Shown in pieces: positions 44,010 to 56,332 of a stretch of DNA of 64,000 nt (positions within the stretch are counted from its first letter, which is position 1; every line of letters begins with the position of its first letter). Location of the stretch: assembly GCF_040183065.1 (NCBI RefSeq), contig NC_091131.1, forward strand, positions 100,130,330 to 100,194,329, read 5' to 3'. The translations under genes and the position numbers were made by a program. This DNA is from Periplaneta americana. Its lineage: Eukaryota > Arthropoda > Insecta > Blattodea > Blattidae. Below the pieces are notes generated by a model. It had not been told where the DNA came from. It saw nothing but the letters and a program-made list of their open reading frames with translations, and ran no database searches.

Positions 44010-44630
44010 AGAAGAAGACAAGACCCAGTCAGAAGTAAGATAATACACAATAACCAATGCCTCGAACAAGTGCAAAATTTCAATTATCTGGGTTGTGAAA
44101 TATCTTATCAAAATGAAAAAGATGTGAACAAGAAAATTACCAAATTTACACAAATTCTAGGAATAATAAACAATGCATTAAAAGCTAAATTAGTACAAAA
44201 ATCTACAAGAATAAAAATATATAATACACTAGCATTACCCACCCTTTTATACGGAAGCGAGATTTGGTCATTAAAGAAAAAAGACGTGAACAGAATCAAA
44301 GCAACGGAAATGAAATTTTTGAGGAGGACAGCAGGATATACTCTTTTAGACCGAAACAGGAATGAAGAAATTTTAGAACAATTAGAAGTACAGTCAGTAG
44401 AACAAAAAATCAGCAGATACAAATTCAATTGGCTAGATCATGTAAGAAGAATGGAAAATTCAAGAATCCCAAAAATTATGATGCAGTATAAACCTAGAGG
44501 ACATCGTCGACCAGGAAGACCTTTAAGAAGACTGCTAGATGGGGCCGATTTTTAAAACAGGTCTACAGAGGCCTAATTCGTGAAGGATGATGATGATGAT
44601 GATGATGAAGAAGAAGAAGAAGAAGACGAA
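44010..44630 (+). pseudogene. LINE C-terminal domain with GAT-repeat tail
   Basis: An open frame gives LEQVQNFNYLGCEISYQNEK, INNALKAKLVQKSTRIKIYN, TLLYGSEIWSLKKKDVNRIK, FLRRTAGYTLLDRNRNEEIL and RGHRRPGRPLRRLLDGADF, then a stop at 44555. This is the tail after reverse transcriptase in RTE-like elements (YLG, LLYGSEIW, GRP motifs). The 3' end is (GATGAT)n / (GAAGAA)n at 44586-44628. The frame here is intact, so this copy is younger than the other LINE remnants, though truncated at its 5' end. Confidence 0.9.
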
Positions 44631-44639
44631 GATTTACGC

Positions 44640-45258
44640 CGCAAATATAGCATGACGATGCATCGGGATGATTTTGTCCCAACTAATTGTGAGGTAAGTA
44701 TGACTAGCTGGTAAAAGGCATATGATATGTATAAATAATGTAAGATACGTATATAATATTAAAACTAGTATGAAAAATAACAGTCTTGGGCCTCCATGAG
44801 CTGTCATGGCATGATTTAATTAATCTCCATTCTGTAATGCAGAATTTAGGAGAATCAGTGTTGACATAATAATTTGAGTGAATTAATGTACAAAAGTGAT
44901 TCTATTTGTTGAATAATTTGATTTGAATTGTCTCACTACCCTGCTTGCGAGTATGGTTTTGTAACACAAAGAGGTACAGTGTGACTGCATGTATACTAAA
45001 TAAAACAAATGAAACACTGAACGTCACTGATACTTTATATTCAATCACTGTTAAGTTGTAACACAGTTTTTCTTATTCCGAACCTTGGTCCCTATCTACC
45101 GCTTTGCTTACATTACTTTCAAACAAGCAAAAAAGAATGAAATCCATATTTTTTACTATGTCATTATTAATAACTAGCGATCCTACTTTTTTGTACGAAT
45201 CAGAAAGTTTGGCTCTGACAACTATGCAGAGGCAAAGAACTCAAGCAGAGATGAAATT
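44640..45258. other. AT-rich spacer
   Basis: I see no gene or structured element here. Confidence 0.5.
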
Positions 45259-45259
45259 A

Positions 45260-45427
45260 CTATAGCCACGTCATTATTATTTCTGGCAGCCAACCACATT
45301 GCAGCTCGACTACATTTAAACATGCGCATCATGTCATTGGCCGCAGGTATGTAGAATGTACAACGCAGTCAGCTTAAGACCTAAAAAAAGAGAAGCCATG
45401 TAGGAAATAACAGTGACATGGTTATAG
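45260..45427. mobile_element. 168-bp relative of the 407-bp MITE
   Basis: The left end CTATAGCCACGTCATTATTA and block TGGCAGCCAACCACATTGC, TACATTTAAACATGCGCATC follow the left part of 34992-35398. The right end matches inverted (CTATAACCATGTCACTGTTA). The middle 240 bp is missing. Confidence 0.78.
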
Positions 45428-45429
45428 AC

Positions 45430-46448
45430 CTTTGGGACACAAAACAAATTAATATGTGAATAATTAAACATTTCAAATATAATGGACAGGATAATTATAC
45501 GAGTACAGATGAAATTGGTATCAACATTTAGGGGGGGAAAAAGTCATATTCCATTTAAGGGGATCTGCTATCGAGTTTTGGTCATTTTCTCTTATAATAT
45601 GATGTCAAAAAATTTACCGTTTCTTTAGGAATACTATAGTGAAGATTTCATCATGATATCTTTATTCTAAGTCAGAAATTTAGTTTATAAGTGGCTAATA
45701 CAAATTCAGAATGCATATTATAAACTTAAAAGTAATTTTATCGCAAATCAGAATTTTTACATTTTTGAGAGACTCTTTGTTAACACTTTGCCGCCAAAGT
45801 CCGACCTCTCTGCTGTAAGTGCCCCGAGCTCAAGTCCAGCTCTAGCTGACGTGTTTTGCACCTCACTTTTGTACAGAACCTTCACTCAGGTCTTGAGCAC
45901 TTTGTTACATTCCATTCCTTCCCATTGAAGGCTTTAAGGAACCAACCTGGACAAATACCCAATGTCCCATCCCTACCTTCCTGTGGTGCAGCTATTAGTA
46001 AGCATAATTTTACGAGCTGAACTAAAGGGAGGGGCTACTCATCAATTAGCACTGGTCAGTTTGATGAGTTAATGACTGAATTTGGTATAATTTTCCTCTA
46101 TCCAATACCTAATTCCCTCTTTACCCTTTCCTATCCAATCCTCTGACTGAACTCTTACTTTCTACGATCCCGATGGCATTAGAGCATTCGAGGCCTAGGG
46201 GTTCATTTCCCTTTCCTTCCTCCTCTTTCTACTTTTCTGTTCCTAGTGCTGACCTGCTATGGCACTAAAATCGTCCTCCAGTGGCTTAAGGAGGGAAAGC
46301 TGGTGATCAACAAGATCTGCCAGCTAGGTCCAATGGACCCGTCAACCAACAGCAGGTGTGGTTCTCCAGACATTCTGGGGGTTGTGTGTGAATGAAGTAG
46401 CCACCAAAACGTTAAAATATGGTGTTCACTTAAATCGGCTACAACTTG
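45430..46448. other. Spacer
   Basis: From about 45770 to 46400 the base composition is less AT-rich (CTAGGGGTTCATTTCCCTTTCC and similar), which may be an unrecognised retroelement or repeat. No protein motif was recognised. Confidence 0.4.
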
Positions 46449-46449
46449 C

Positions 46450-46531
46450 CATTTTCACAAATATTGGAGTGCAAGAGGTCAAATGACTTCATTGTCAAGT
46501 GCCTGGCATTAGAAAACAACAACATTTTAAC
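46450..46531 (+). repeat. Third fragment of the (CAA)n-tailed LINE 3' end
   Basis: AATATTGGAGTGCAAGAGGTC to GGCATTAGAAAACAACAACA is the reverse complement of the ends at 30478 and 32413. It encodes ILECKRSNDFIVKC in the plus frame. Only the last 80 bp remain. Confidence 0.85.
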
Positions 46532-46559
46532 TTACAGGAAATAAGAAATATCTTAGAGC

Positions 46560-48924
46560 AATGGTTCCCAAACTGGGGGCCGTGAGACGATTTACAAAAT
46601 AAAATAAAAAACGCCTTATTAACATACACTTAATGTGTGTTCAGAAACATGTACAACATTCAACATAAAAAAAGTTTCAGTAGTTATACAGTAAAGTAAA
46701 AAATAATATTATTTATGTTACAAATATGCCTGTTTTTCAGAAAGTATCTCTCAAATCTGGACTCTGTATTTGATAAATATGATACAGCGCAACTCCACAA
46801 ATAGACTCTCTCTCTCTCGTATACTTCACGATACAAGGTAAGTCAATGCACCCCATCCTGTGCTAGACAGGGCTAACCAGTTGAACCAGTGCAGTAGTGT
46901 GCAGATACTCGTACATGTTGGTAGCATAGCAGGGAACAAAAAATGTGTGCTTATGTTGAAGCAGAAGTTACAAATATTAGAACGGTTTAAAAAAGGTGAA
47001 TCAATCAGAGCCATTGCTCAAGAATTTGACATTTCGATCAGAACAGTGCATGGGATAAAACAAAATTCATCTAAATACGAGGCATTCTGTAGTGATTATA
47101 AGAAGCTTTGTTATTACCTGTTAATTGCAGTATGAAAATACAGCTTATTTCGTGTAATTTTCACAATTTAATCAATAAGGATGATTTATGTTCTCTCTTG
47201 AATGGTATACACAATTTTAAAATAATTTAATACACAAACACAACTATTACATGAAATGCTCAATAAGTTTTTGTAGCTTTATCCTCTTCAGCTCTAATCA
47301 ACAATCCAGGTTGCCAGGTGACGATAGAAAAGATGCGAAAACAAATGAATGAGGTGTATAAATAATTGAATGCTCTTTCACACTTAAGCATAAAAATATT
47401 GGGGTGCCATCTGAAATTTCAAAGTGGGGGGAGGCAGGGGGTGGGAGGTGAACTCTAAAATGCAATTAAGCCTGGTTTAAGGCTTCCCCCTCAATATCTA
47501 AATGTACGTGTTTTTTTTTATTGAATTCAATTTAAATAACTAGTTAGAGTGGGAAGTTTTGAAATGAAAGCCCTGTATGTAGATTCATTTAAAGTTTTTC
47601 CTCCAGAAGTGGTATATTATACTTAATCACGAAGTTGTTTTGTTATATATTTTGCATATACTACAGTATATTTAAAATTATGTACGTTAATTATTTATGA
47701 TTTGGTCTGCACACCACAAAAAACATTGTACAGCCCTTATGTTTACCAATGTCCGCAGTACTCCGTAGAAAGACAGAGTTCGTACCTCGTCTCACACACG
47801 GACCATTGCTGTGTCTATTTGTGGAGATCCACTGTATCACTTTCAAGTCCAGTGAAATTTCTCGTCTTTGTTTTGATGAAGCTTATTTTGCATAAATATG
47901 ATGTTGCAAATGTTAAAAAAATTTAAGAATTCTTTTGCAATCTCGAGATATTCATGCACTCTTTTGATTCATAATTGAGGACTGTTTTTGCAAAACTTGC
48001 TAACTGCAAAATTTGCAAAATTGAGATTTTGATGGATTCGTTAATATAAGGCAGGCCTCTGCATGATGTTAAAGGCGTCTTAGTAAAATTGGATTATTTC
48101 TTTTCATTGTAGTGTGTCAAAGTGTGATCGTTTTTTCAAAACTTGCTTTCTCCTATGTGAGAGTTAGCAGAAAAATTTGCTTACTACAGTGTTTTGTCTC
48201 TTCTGTAAAATTTAGTTTTTTCAGTTAGCAAGTTTTGCAAAAACGGTCCTCAATTGGTCTACACTCTGCGAAAAAAAAGCCTAGTTTTAACAGTCCATCA
48301 GTAGATACGTACATATTTAAATTTATTTCTTTTTTTTTAATTTCAGCTAGTTGAAAGCAACTGTCTAAAAATGGATTTAGCACCCATCTGTAACTGTTGT
48401 ATTGTTCTGAGTGTCTTCCAGAAAATACTAAAAAATTGTTCAGAATTGTGCAAACTTAATTAAAAAAAAACTCAGTATTTGCCGTATCACACATAGCTAA
48501 ATTTTCCACGAGTTCTTTAATGCACTGAAATCCATCACATTCCTTTTTGTCATATGATATTGACCAGAAATCAAGTTTCTTTATAAATCCTTTGATTTTT
48601 ATCCCTGGCTATTATTATGTTAACATCTTGGCCTTGAAAACTCATTCCATTCAAAGTATGTGTTCGAAAATAACAGCGAAGTAGGCTACTAGAAATGATC
48701 TTCAGGTAATATTTCATGTCATTATTGGACTATATTTTTCTATTTTGGTTCTTTGGGTGGTTTCCACTAATTCCGAGTAAAATTATCGTGGTTTTCGATT
48801 TTACAGTTAAGTTATTTGTATTTTTCGAAAGGGGTTAAGTACCCTACCAGTTCAATAGAGGTGATCGCAAAAAGACGTCTTGCCCAAAAGTAGGTCGCGC
48901 CTTCAAAACATTTGGGAACCACTG
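46560..48924. mobile_element. 2.37-kb element with hAT-type ends and a CENP-B-type domain
   Basis: The ends CAATGGTTCCCAAACT and the inverted CAGTGGTTCCCAAATG are typical of hAT elements. The flanking octamers TCTTAGAG (46552-46559) and TCCTGGAG (48925-48932) match at six of eight positions, differing by two transitions. Inside is a pogo/CENP-B-type helix-turn-helix frame at the left and about 1.7 kb of AT-rich non-coding sequence. No hAT transposase motif was found. Confidence 0.75.
46930..47110 (+). pseudogene. CENP-B/pogo-type N-terminal DNA-binding domain
   Basis: The frame reads LMLKQKLQILERFKKGESIR, then AIAQEFDISIRTVHGIKQNS and SKYEAF. The pattern LxxKLxILxxFxKGES...IAxEFxISxxTVxxIKxN is the CENP-B N-terminal (psq-like) helix-turn-helix found in pogo/Tigger transposases and in domesticated genes. 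Only this domain is left; the frame closes 20 codons later and no DDE part follows. The upstream start codon of the frame (46860) is not a reliable protein start. Confidence 0.8.
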
Positions 48925-48934
48925 TCCTGGAGTA

Positions 48935-49560
48935 ATGAAGGAATATTGCATAACCATTTACATAATACCTAATCTCTAAATTTCATTGTTAATTTACATT
49001 GTGATTTTTTTTATTACTTCTCTCTGACCTGATGATTGTAAAATTGTTATTTTATTCTGGACCTCTATAGACAATACAAAGGCAGTCGGATGTCTTGATA
49101 AAGGAATTTTTATATATTTAAAAGAATTGATGCATTATAATATTTTGATGATTGAAAATAAGTTAAAATTAAGTTATTTAATCAGTTACATGCTTAGTAC
49201 ATAGTACCATTTATCTGTAATCTATTTCACTGGCTTTGATATATCATCCTAAAAAATCTGAGAAAAAAGAAACATGTTCTTCCTCAAAATAATCTGTAGC
49301 ATTAAGTAGTAATATAGTTGGAAAGATAAAAATAAATATTTGGATAAAATACTACTACCACCACCATTATCAACAATATTTAAAAAGAAAGCTCCTCTAC
49401 TTGTCCTAATTACACAATTCGAATACAAAGGGTTAATAGTGAAATAATACACTTGCATATAATATGATACTGTAACGCTTCATACTCGGATGTTCTCGAC
49501 AGGACCATGTAATTTTTTCTCCAGCGCTAATGTCGTCCTCATCTTGGGCTTGCAGTTGAG
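48935..49560. other. Spacer
   Basis: Nothing recognised apart from AT-rich sequence. Confidence 0.5.
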
Positions 49561-49569
49561 CACTCGCAG

Positions 49570-51640
49570 CTGGTAGTTATAGCACTTTAATTGCCTCAAC
49601 TGACAGTTTTCATTTTCTTGGACTTGGATGCTGATTGATCTGAGATATGATGGGATCAGAAGATACTAACAACATGTGTAGGACATCATCTAAGTTTCTC
49701 TCATGACCTAGGACACTTTCTAGTGTGAGCTAACCTGTACTTTCGTAAATCTTTGTGTCTTGCCTCTTGAGCATCTCCAGATAACATCCCAATAGCAAGT
49801 AGCCTATCGCAGTCTTTGCAATCTTTCCTTCATGTATCAGTATTTTATGCACGCGGGAAGGCATGTAGTACCATGAATATAATTGTACATATAAGTGGGC
49901 TGTATCATTTGTGTACCCTACTTCTTCAACGCCTCAGTAGATATTGAATATCCACATGAAATGGTGCATAAAATTACAGAAAATCTGTGAATGAGGTCTT
50001 CATTAATGCCCGTAATATTAGCTGTAATTTGTGGATTTTCAAAAAACCTAAGTGCAGTATAACCATCATTTGATGTCCAGGGCCACCAGGTTTCGGCTTG
50101 TCAATAAGAAGCCCTAACTGAGAGCGAAATTTTCTTCTTTTCTAGCTGCAAAAATATCTTTGTTGTTGCTTCTGACCTGCCATTTCTTAATTTGTAGCCT
50201 ATAAGAAATATGCAAGAGACATCCCATAAATTTTATATAGACATGAAGAGGTGATAAATCGAATCTCTAATTTGACTGATCACCGGGATAATCACATGAA
50301 AGATATAGGTTCTTCATATCTTTCGGTATTGCTCCACAAACAGCACTTCTGCGTTGATTCTTCAGTTAATGTACTGCATATTTTTCCGTCAATCATTGTC
50401 ATTATAAGTGTAGGGATAACATTTAATTCATATTCATTTACTGGTATTTGAATAGGAGCAAGGGAATTTATCTGCTGTTCAATTGCAGTAACTTCTGTGA
50501 TTGTCACCTTAGAAGTTTCTTTAGCCATTAATAATTTGTAGAAGAAGGCCTCGGATTTTGCCACAAAACTTCATTCTTCATTGCCAATAGAGGATGCATA
50601 AAGCTGCAATGAGACTAACGATATTAAAAACATGTCTGCATCTAAAAGATGCTTTTCTTCATAAAATTCTACAAAGCGTTGTTTGTATGTGCCGTGACTG
50701 CTACTTCCATCGCAACCCCATTTAATAATAGGTGTAAATTTCTTCTTGCCCTGACAAATTTGCTTCTAGAACTTCCTTTTGAAATACTGCTAGACGCTCA
50801 ATTGTAGTTTTCAAAATAGCGTGAACTTCAATTTCTGCAGAACATTTCGTAATAATTGTTTAATTTTCAGGTGGATAACATTCCTGCCTTCTTCTTTTTA
50901 ATGATCTGATAAGACGGATATATATCTGAGTTTCTAAGTTTGACACCTTTCCAAATGTTCAGATATTGTTGCTTTGTTAGTTTGTTTTCAATAACTAATA
51001 CCAAAGCCTTCTGGCCTAAATACAGTCTAATTGTAGGGGGTGAGTGAAAAGCCTGTTTTATTTTAGTTGCTCTCTTTGGAGTGATTTCTGTCCCTCCTTC
51101 AACATTCCTGCAGCATCCCTCTTAAGATGCTTGTAGACAATATTTTGCTGCAAAAACTAATTCCTGATTTGGGGGCCTGTCACCTAATGATTGGATTTTT
51201 TTTTTTCGTTTCCCTCGATCTGTACATTCCTCAAAAAGTTTCTTTGGCCTTCCCCTCCCAGAACTTGTTGATGGCTGATGAAGTTCAGATTTGCTGGACT
51301 CTTATCACTGTATGTGGCAAATTTAAATTAACATATAGCCAAGAACAATGTTTTTTTTTTTTTTTTAAATACTGTACTCCTTTTTTACGGTGGCACTGCA
51401 TCCAACGCCTGTTAAAATTATTTATAATTTATATTTTTCAAAATATTACGAATGCACTTCTCACTATTCGAATCACATGTTTCAATACATAATTTGTTCA
51501 AAACATATCTATATAGTTCATCTAAGTCGCCACTTTTATTGGCAAGTATTGGAAATAGATCACTGCGCGAAATCACCGGTAGCGGTTCCGAATCTGAAAA
51601 AATTAACCACATGCAGGGTGGTCAGTAGGAGCAAATGAAA
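49570..51640 (-). pseudogene. RAG1/Transib-type transposase relic
   Basis: Reading leftward on the minus strand through several frames: SDSEPLPVISRSDLFPILAN (N-terminal block, about 51600), QPSTSSGRGRPKKLFEECTD, IKWGCDGSSSHGTYKQRF, MTMIDGKICSTLTEESTQKC, LSPLHVYIKFMGCLLHISYR, QLGLLIDKPKPGG, LLAIGMLSGDAQEARHKDLR, and NLDDVLHMLLVSSDPIIS. These follow the order of a family of insect and cnidarian proteins that I associate with Transib/RAG1-like transposases. The acidic residues that line up with the RAG1 triad are kept: Asp at 50709-50711 (GCDGSS), Asp at 50388-50390 (MIDGK), Glu at 49764-49766 (QEARHKD). The first two are 107 codons apart; in RAG1 the interval is 108. The Cys-x2-Cys after the second Asp is damaged (CCLW). 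Stops and shifts make it inactive. Element ends were not found. Confidence 0.8.
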
Positions 51641-51659
51641 CTAGGTTAGTCTTAAAGTG

Positions 51660-54070
51660 CATACTTAAACCTTCATTCTGACAAAAATAAATGTGACCCT
51701 CCTATTATAAGTCAATGTTTACTTCGATAATAGTTTTAAAACAATCGCATTTGCCGCCCTTAATTTAACATGTCGTATCTATAAATTCAAAGTTACTATG
51801 AACATAAAATTTATATACTAATTATCTACAAACCTTGTTCTTCATTTTCCATTTCAGAAGCACAAAATATTTCACTCTAAGATCACAGAAAACAAGTTGC
51901 TTCTTACACTATCTCAACGTGACTGAGTGATAAAACTGGTTACGAAGGGGAATCATCAACATCATTATGTGACGTCCGTATGTTTAGTGTCAAAGCTTCT
52001 CTCTCACAAATAAGCATTCTGTGATTCATGAGCAACAATTTGAGATGGGACACGCATAAAAATGAGAACATATGAAAATTGATTTTGTTCTGGCTAGAAT
52101 CGAAATCCGTCCCACTGTCCAATGTTGAAAAGTATTATAACTGGCAGGCCTATCATCAAAGATTCTCTTAAGGATTTCCAATCAACTTATTCACATTCTT
52201 CAGTAATAATAATTATTTTCTATCAATACAATAATTTTCCCCCACATTTATTCATGCCTTTTTTGAGTAATAGGAAGTTATATTATTATTGCCCATAGCA
52301 GTTTTCTTTAATATAAGTTTCATGTCTGAAACATATTACCAGTTGTTCTGTATGGTTGTGAAACTTGGACTCTCACTTTGAGGGTGTTGTTTGTAATTAT
52401 TAATGGACAAATAAAAGGCCTACATAAAGAAATAATAGTGACAACATATACATTACCGGTACTGTATTTAATAAATATATACTGTACAATATTGCAGCCA
52501 CATTTATCTGAGGAATAGGAATTATGACAAGTGACACTGAATGAATACATGAAGAAATAATAGTTTTAACGATACATCTATTAATGAATCTTTGCAATAT
52601 TACCACAGTATAAGTTTTCATACAGAAAGGAAACTTCGTCACTTTTTCTGTCAGACAGACATGCACATGCATACAACCAGCAATCCAAGCAGCAAATAAC
52701 TAACACTACGGGGAAACTCTGTTGTTTATATGTTATGGGATACAGAAGCGAAAAATGTATTTGAAGAATGAGGGTTCGACCATATTGTTCAGGATTGCAG
52801 CAGCAACAACAAAGGACGAAACCCAGAGTTGCATTTTTTCGCTTTCTCCAAAAAATCATATTTTAGAGTAGTCCTACTGCCTTCTGCTTGGCGTGTTTTC
52901 TTAACATGGTTATCTTTTTGTTTCGTTCAATCACTAAATTAAATTCTGCTGTAATGATTTCAGGTGAAAAAAATGAACATGGCTTGAGAACTTGCTAATA
53001 TAAAATATTCAAGTGCAAATTGCTGTCCTTGCACGCAACACTTACAAAACAGCCAGTTTATGAATTCCAATAAGAACACTTTAATTAAAACTAAACAAGA
53101 TCGCTCAGACGGTAACGTTTGAGACTCGCATTCGGGACCCCTGACTAAGTTTTTTTATGATTTTCCTCAGTCACTAAGCCAAATACTGGATTGGAAATTT
53201 ACACACCATGATTTATCACTGCCTTAATCACCAATGTCATACATATTAAAACAAAATCCAAATTAGTTATGGACATGAACACAAATGATTTGTAACACAT
53301 GACATTAAAAACAGAATTTCAACAATACTCAACGGGATACTGATATACCCAAATATCCGACACGCAATATGACACTGATGTTAAAGTTTGTATAAAACAA
53401 TGCTTAAAAAGAACTAGACAGGTGTACTTAACGGTATTCTTGGACATCTCGTATATTTACGTTTCCCAATTGGAGTGTCGAATACGAGGCCTTTATGAGT
53501 TCTTAAAAATCCTAAACTTTTGCTTGCCTAAAGTTACTACACTCTCAGGTGTTGTTAAAAAGTGTGAATTACAGCTTTCGTCAATTACTGGTAATATCAC
53601 CACAGTATGTGTATGTACATATTTTTTATTTATAATTGCTGAATTGAATTTATTGTATGCTAATGATGTTTCTATTCTATTGATTTGTCATGTTTCTCTT
53701 TAATAAAATCAGTGATATTAACCTTTCAATGAATCATTTTGGAGTCACTGAACTTATAATAGGGCCTGCAGGATATTAAATTACAGATTAAGTTAACATT
53801 TGAAATTAGTGCCAATTAAATAAAACTCTATGCTTTTCATATTGTTCCTTGTTTAAATTTAAGATGTCAGACATGCAAGATGTCCACCGTTTTATTTAAT
53901 ATTACATATTCTGTGATGTGTGTATTTTTCCAAGTTATAGATACGGTGAGCATGTAGTTAGGCCTATAGTCATTTGCACCAGTCACGCTTGTGATGCTCA
54001 GCTAACATGTTGCCATACCCCTATTAACACACAGTTTCCTTACTGTATGAATATTTATACTGGGATATTA
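51660..54070. other. 2.4 kb with two small repeats and no gene
   Basis: A 50-bp LINE scrap lies at 52333-52382, listed separately. At 53095-53260 a plus-strand segment (GATCGCTCAGACGGTAACGT, then a CCTCAGTCACTAAGCCAAAT block) looks like a degraded tRNA-derived SINE. The rest is AT-rich. The open frames here (for example 53422-53703) are unrecognised. Confidence 0.45.
52333..52382 (+). repeat. 50-bp scrap of the RTE-like LINE
   Basis: ATATTACCAGTTGTTCTGTA TGGTTG followed by TGAAACTTGGACTCTCACTTT encodes LPVVLYGCETWTLTL, the same block as at 39895-39945 in the intron 3 LINE but with the GCETW motif intact. No flanking LINE sequence is recognisable. Confidence 0.75.
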
Positions 54071-54071
54071 C

Positions 54072-54252
54072 CACAGTCTAGTATATACAGTCGCGAAGCT
54101 CAATACGTAGTAAATTTGCAAACATTAGATAGTTGCTCACCACTAGGATCGCTAATATCGCCTCATTACAGGCAATGCAAAATAGTACCGTCACAGTCTA
54201 TTGTTTCTAGCACCCTCAAAACTCAAGCTTCGTGACTGTATAGTAGACTGTG
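54072..54252. mobile_element. 181-bp MITE, copy 2
   Basis: The left end CACAGTCTAGTATATACAGT and right end (inverted) CACAGTCTACTATACAGTCA bound a copy of the MITE at 14565-14744 in opposite orientation, with nearly the same length. Confidence 0.87.
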
Positions 54253-54569
54253 ATATTACTTCATGACAAAACAGTCGATCCAAAAACTACGAAGAAAATC
54301 TATATACATGTGTGACTTGATGTTATTGTAGGCCTATAACATTATAACAGATCAATAATATTTATTATAACATTAACTACAAATCAATAGGTCTACATAA
54401 GCAATAAGTGATCATTATACATTCATTATTCTATTTAATAAATCTATACCATACTGGTACCTTATTGGAACCATATTTAATCTGGATAGATGTGAAGAAC
54501 AAATAGACTAAATTCTATTCTACCTTTAATTTCTATTTTAATGCTGCATGTCCAGAAATAAATAAATCA

Positions 54570-54570
<1 letters not shown>

Positions 54571-54596
<26 letters not shown>
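54571..54596. repeat. TA microsatellite
   Basis: About 13 TA units. Confidence 0.9.
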
Positions 54597-54600
<4 letters not shown>

Positions 54601-54639
54601 AAATAATGGACAAACTAGGACATTAAATCAGTAAAATAG

Positions 54640-56110
54640 AGGGTAAAATTCTACTATGACAACTATATGAAGCCAAAGAATGTAAAAGATAAGGGATAAA
54701 GGGAATTATTTAATTAAAAAAATAATACTGTATAACAAACTGAATAATAGGAACAAAAGCAAAATACCAGTACTTAAAAAAGTATAAAAAATCTAACAAT
54801 ACATCCAAATTGTTACGGATATTCATTAATAAAGAACGAGACAAATCAGAAAAAAGAGTAGGTAATATAGAATAGAAAACAATGTAATAACAAAAGACCC
54901 TAAATTGACTGGTGATATTTTCAATAACAAATTTCTAGGCACTATAAATTATCTAATGAACGATATACATATGATCCTCTATAAACTGCAAAAATATTAT
55001 GGAAGCAATGTTTATGAAAGTAAAAGAAATACACTATTGAAGACTATAGAAAAAAATAAAAATGCAACAGGACCTGGCGAAATATCTTCCATACTCCTCA
55101 AACAGTGTATACTGATCATAATAGAACCTTTAATTGATATAAATGGATCTACTTCAGTAGAAATATTTCCATATTGCCTAAAAAAAATTCCATATAAAGG
55201 CAATCCATAAAAAGGGAGAAAAAAAAAAGTAATACATCAAACTACTGCCCAATAACCCTAGCATCTGTGTTATCCAAGGTTGTTAAAAAAAACATAAATC
55301 AATTACTATATTATTTCTAAAACAGCATAACATTATAAACTATGATAAATTATAAATTTGAGTTTAAAAAACACATCAACAATAACTGAAACTACAGATT
55401 ATACGAGTGTAACTGCTGAGATAACCATATAAAAAAATAATTGTATACTTCTTGATCTCACAAAAACTTTCAATTGTGTGAATTGTATCATAGTTACCAC
55501 TAGATATAATGTGCCAATATGAAATATGTGGAATACTACACAGACTAATAAAGGACTACCAGTACCAGATACGACACAATGGGTAAAGATTGTAGCCTAC
55601 ATGCTGAGGATGCACACAAAAGGAGCACTATTCCTCTAATATTCTGGTAAAATAGGATTGAATGTTGGAACCAACATGCAAAACTTAGAAACTACACACT
55701 GCAAAGTAACAAAATAATAGTCTTTTCAATAAAAGAAAACAAACTACATAGTATGGTATTGCAGACAGCTCAATCCAAAAATAATATTCCTATTATAATC
55801 ATAGATACAGACACAATAAAAGATGTCACATGTCAGGTGAGTAGCACAAACTTTCTGGAATTAAAAACTGATAGTCACATTGCATGGGAGAAGCATATAG
55901 ACAAAGTATGCAAAAAGATCTCATCAGGTCTATCTTATGAAAAGAATTAAAGATCTAAAAGACACAAAATTACTTAGAACCAACTACTATCGAGTAAAAT
56001 AACCCCACATGTCCTATGAAATTACGGTTTGGGGAAACTGTGCAACCACTTATAACAAATAGCTTGATGGCAGTATTTCAGGAAACTGCCATAAAATATA
56101 AAATGCATAA
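54640..56110 (+). pseudogene. Heavily decayed LINE
   Basis: Broken plus-strand frames show the order of a non-LTR polymerase: KNATGPGEISSILLKQ (KATGPDGI block), SNYCPITLASVLSKVVKKNI (NYRPIALTSVFSKI block), KLHSMVLQTAQSKNN, TNFLELKTDSHIAWEKHIDK (the FLGLxLDxxLxWxxHI block) and SYEITVWGNCATTYNK. The YADD catalytic block is not readable. Many stops and small deletions indicate great age. A separate SINE or LINE tail was not found. Confidence 0.72.
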
Positions 56111-56332
56111 ATTCCCAATATACATTTAAATACAAGTTAAAAGAATACTCAATTAGTGGATGTTATTACTCAGTAGTACATTTGGAAACATAATGAAGTA
56201 TTCTTGTCTTGCTTAATTGGATTATGTATTATATTCTCTATTTCTTTATTTAGGCTATATGATATATTTTCACACTATGTTCAGAAATAGGACACTGGTA
56301 ACGATCTTGTATGATCTAGTGATGTGGGAAAG

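Noticed and set aside
49764-49766. Claim that the RAG1-type gene is functional or domesticated
   Set aside because: Several stop codons and frame changes interrupt it, and the Cys pair after the second Asp is damaged.
51127-51492. 121-codon plus-strand open frame
   Set aside because: It lies opposite the RAG1/Transib-type relic and through its poly-T tract; a shadow frame.
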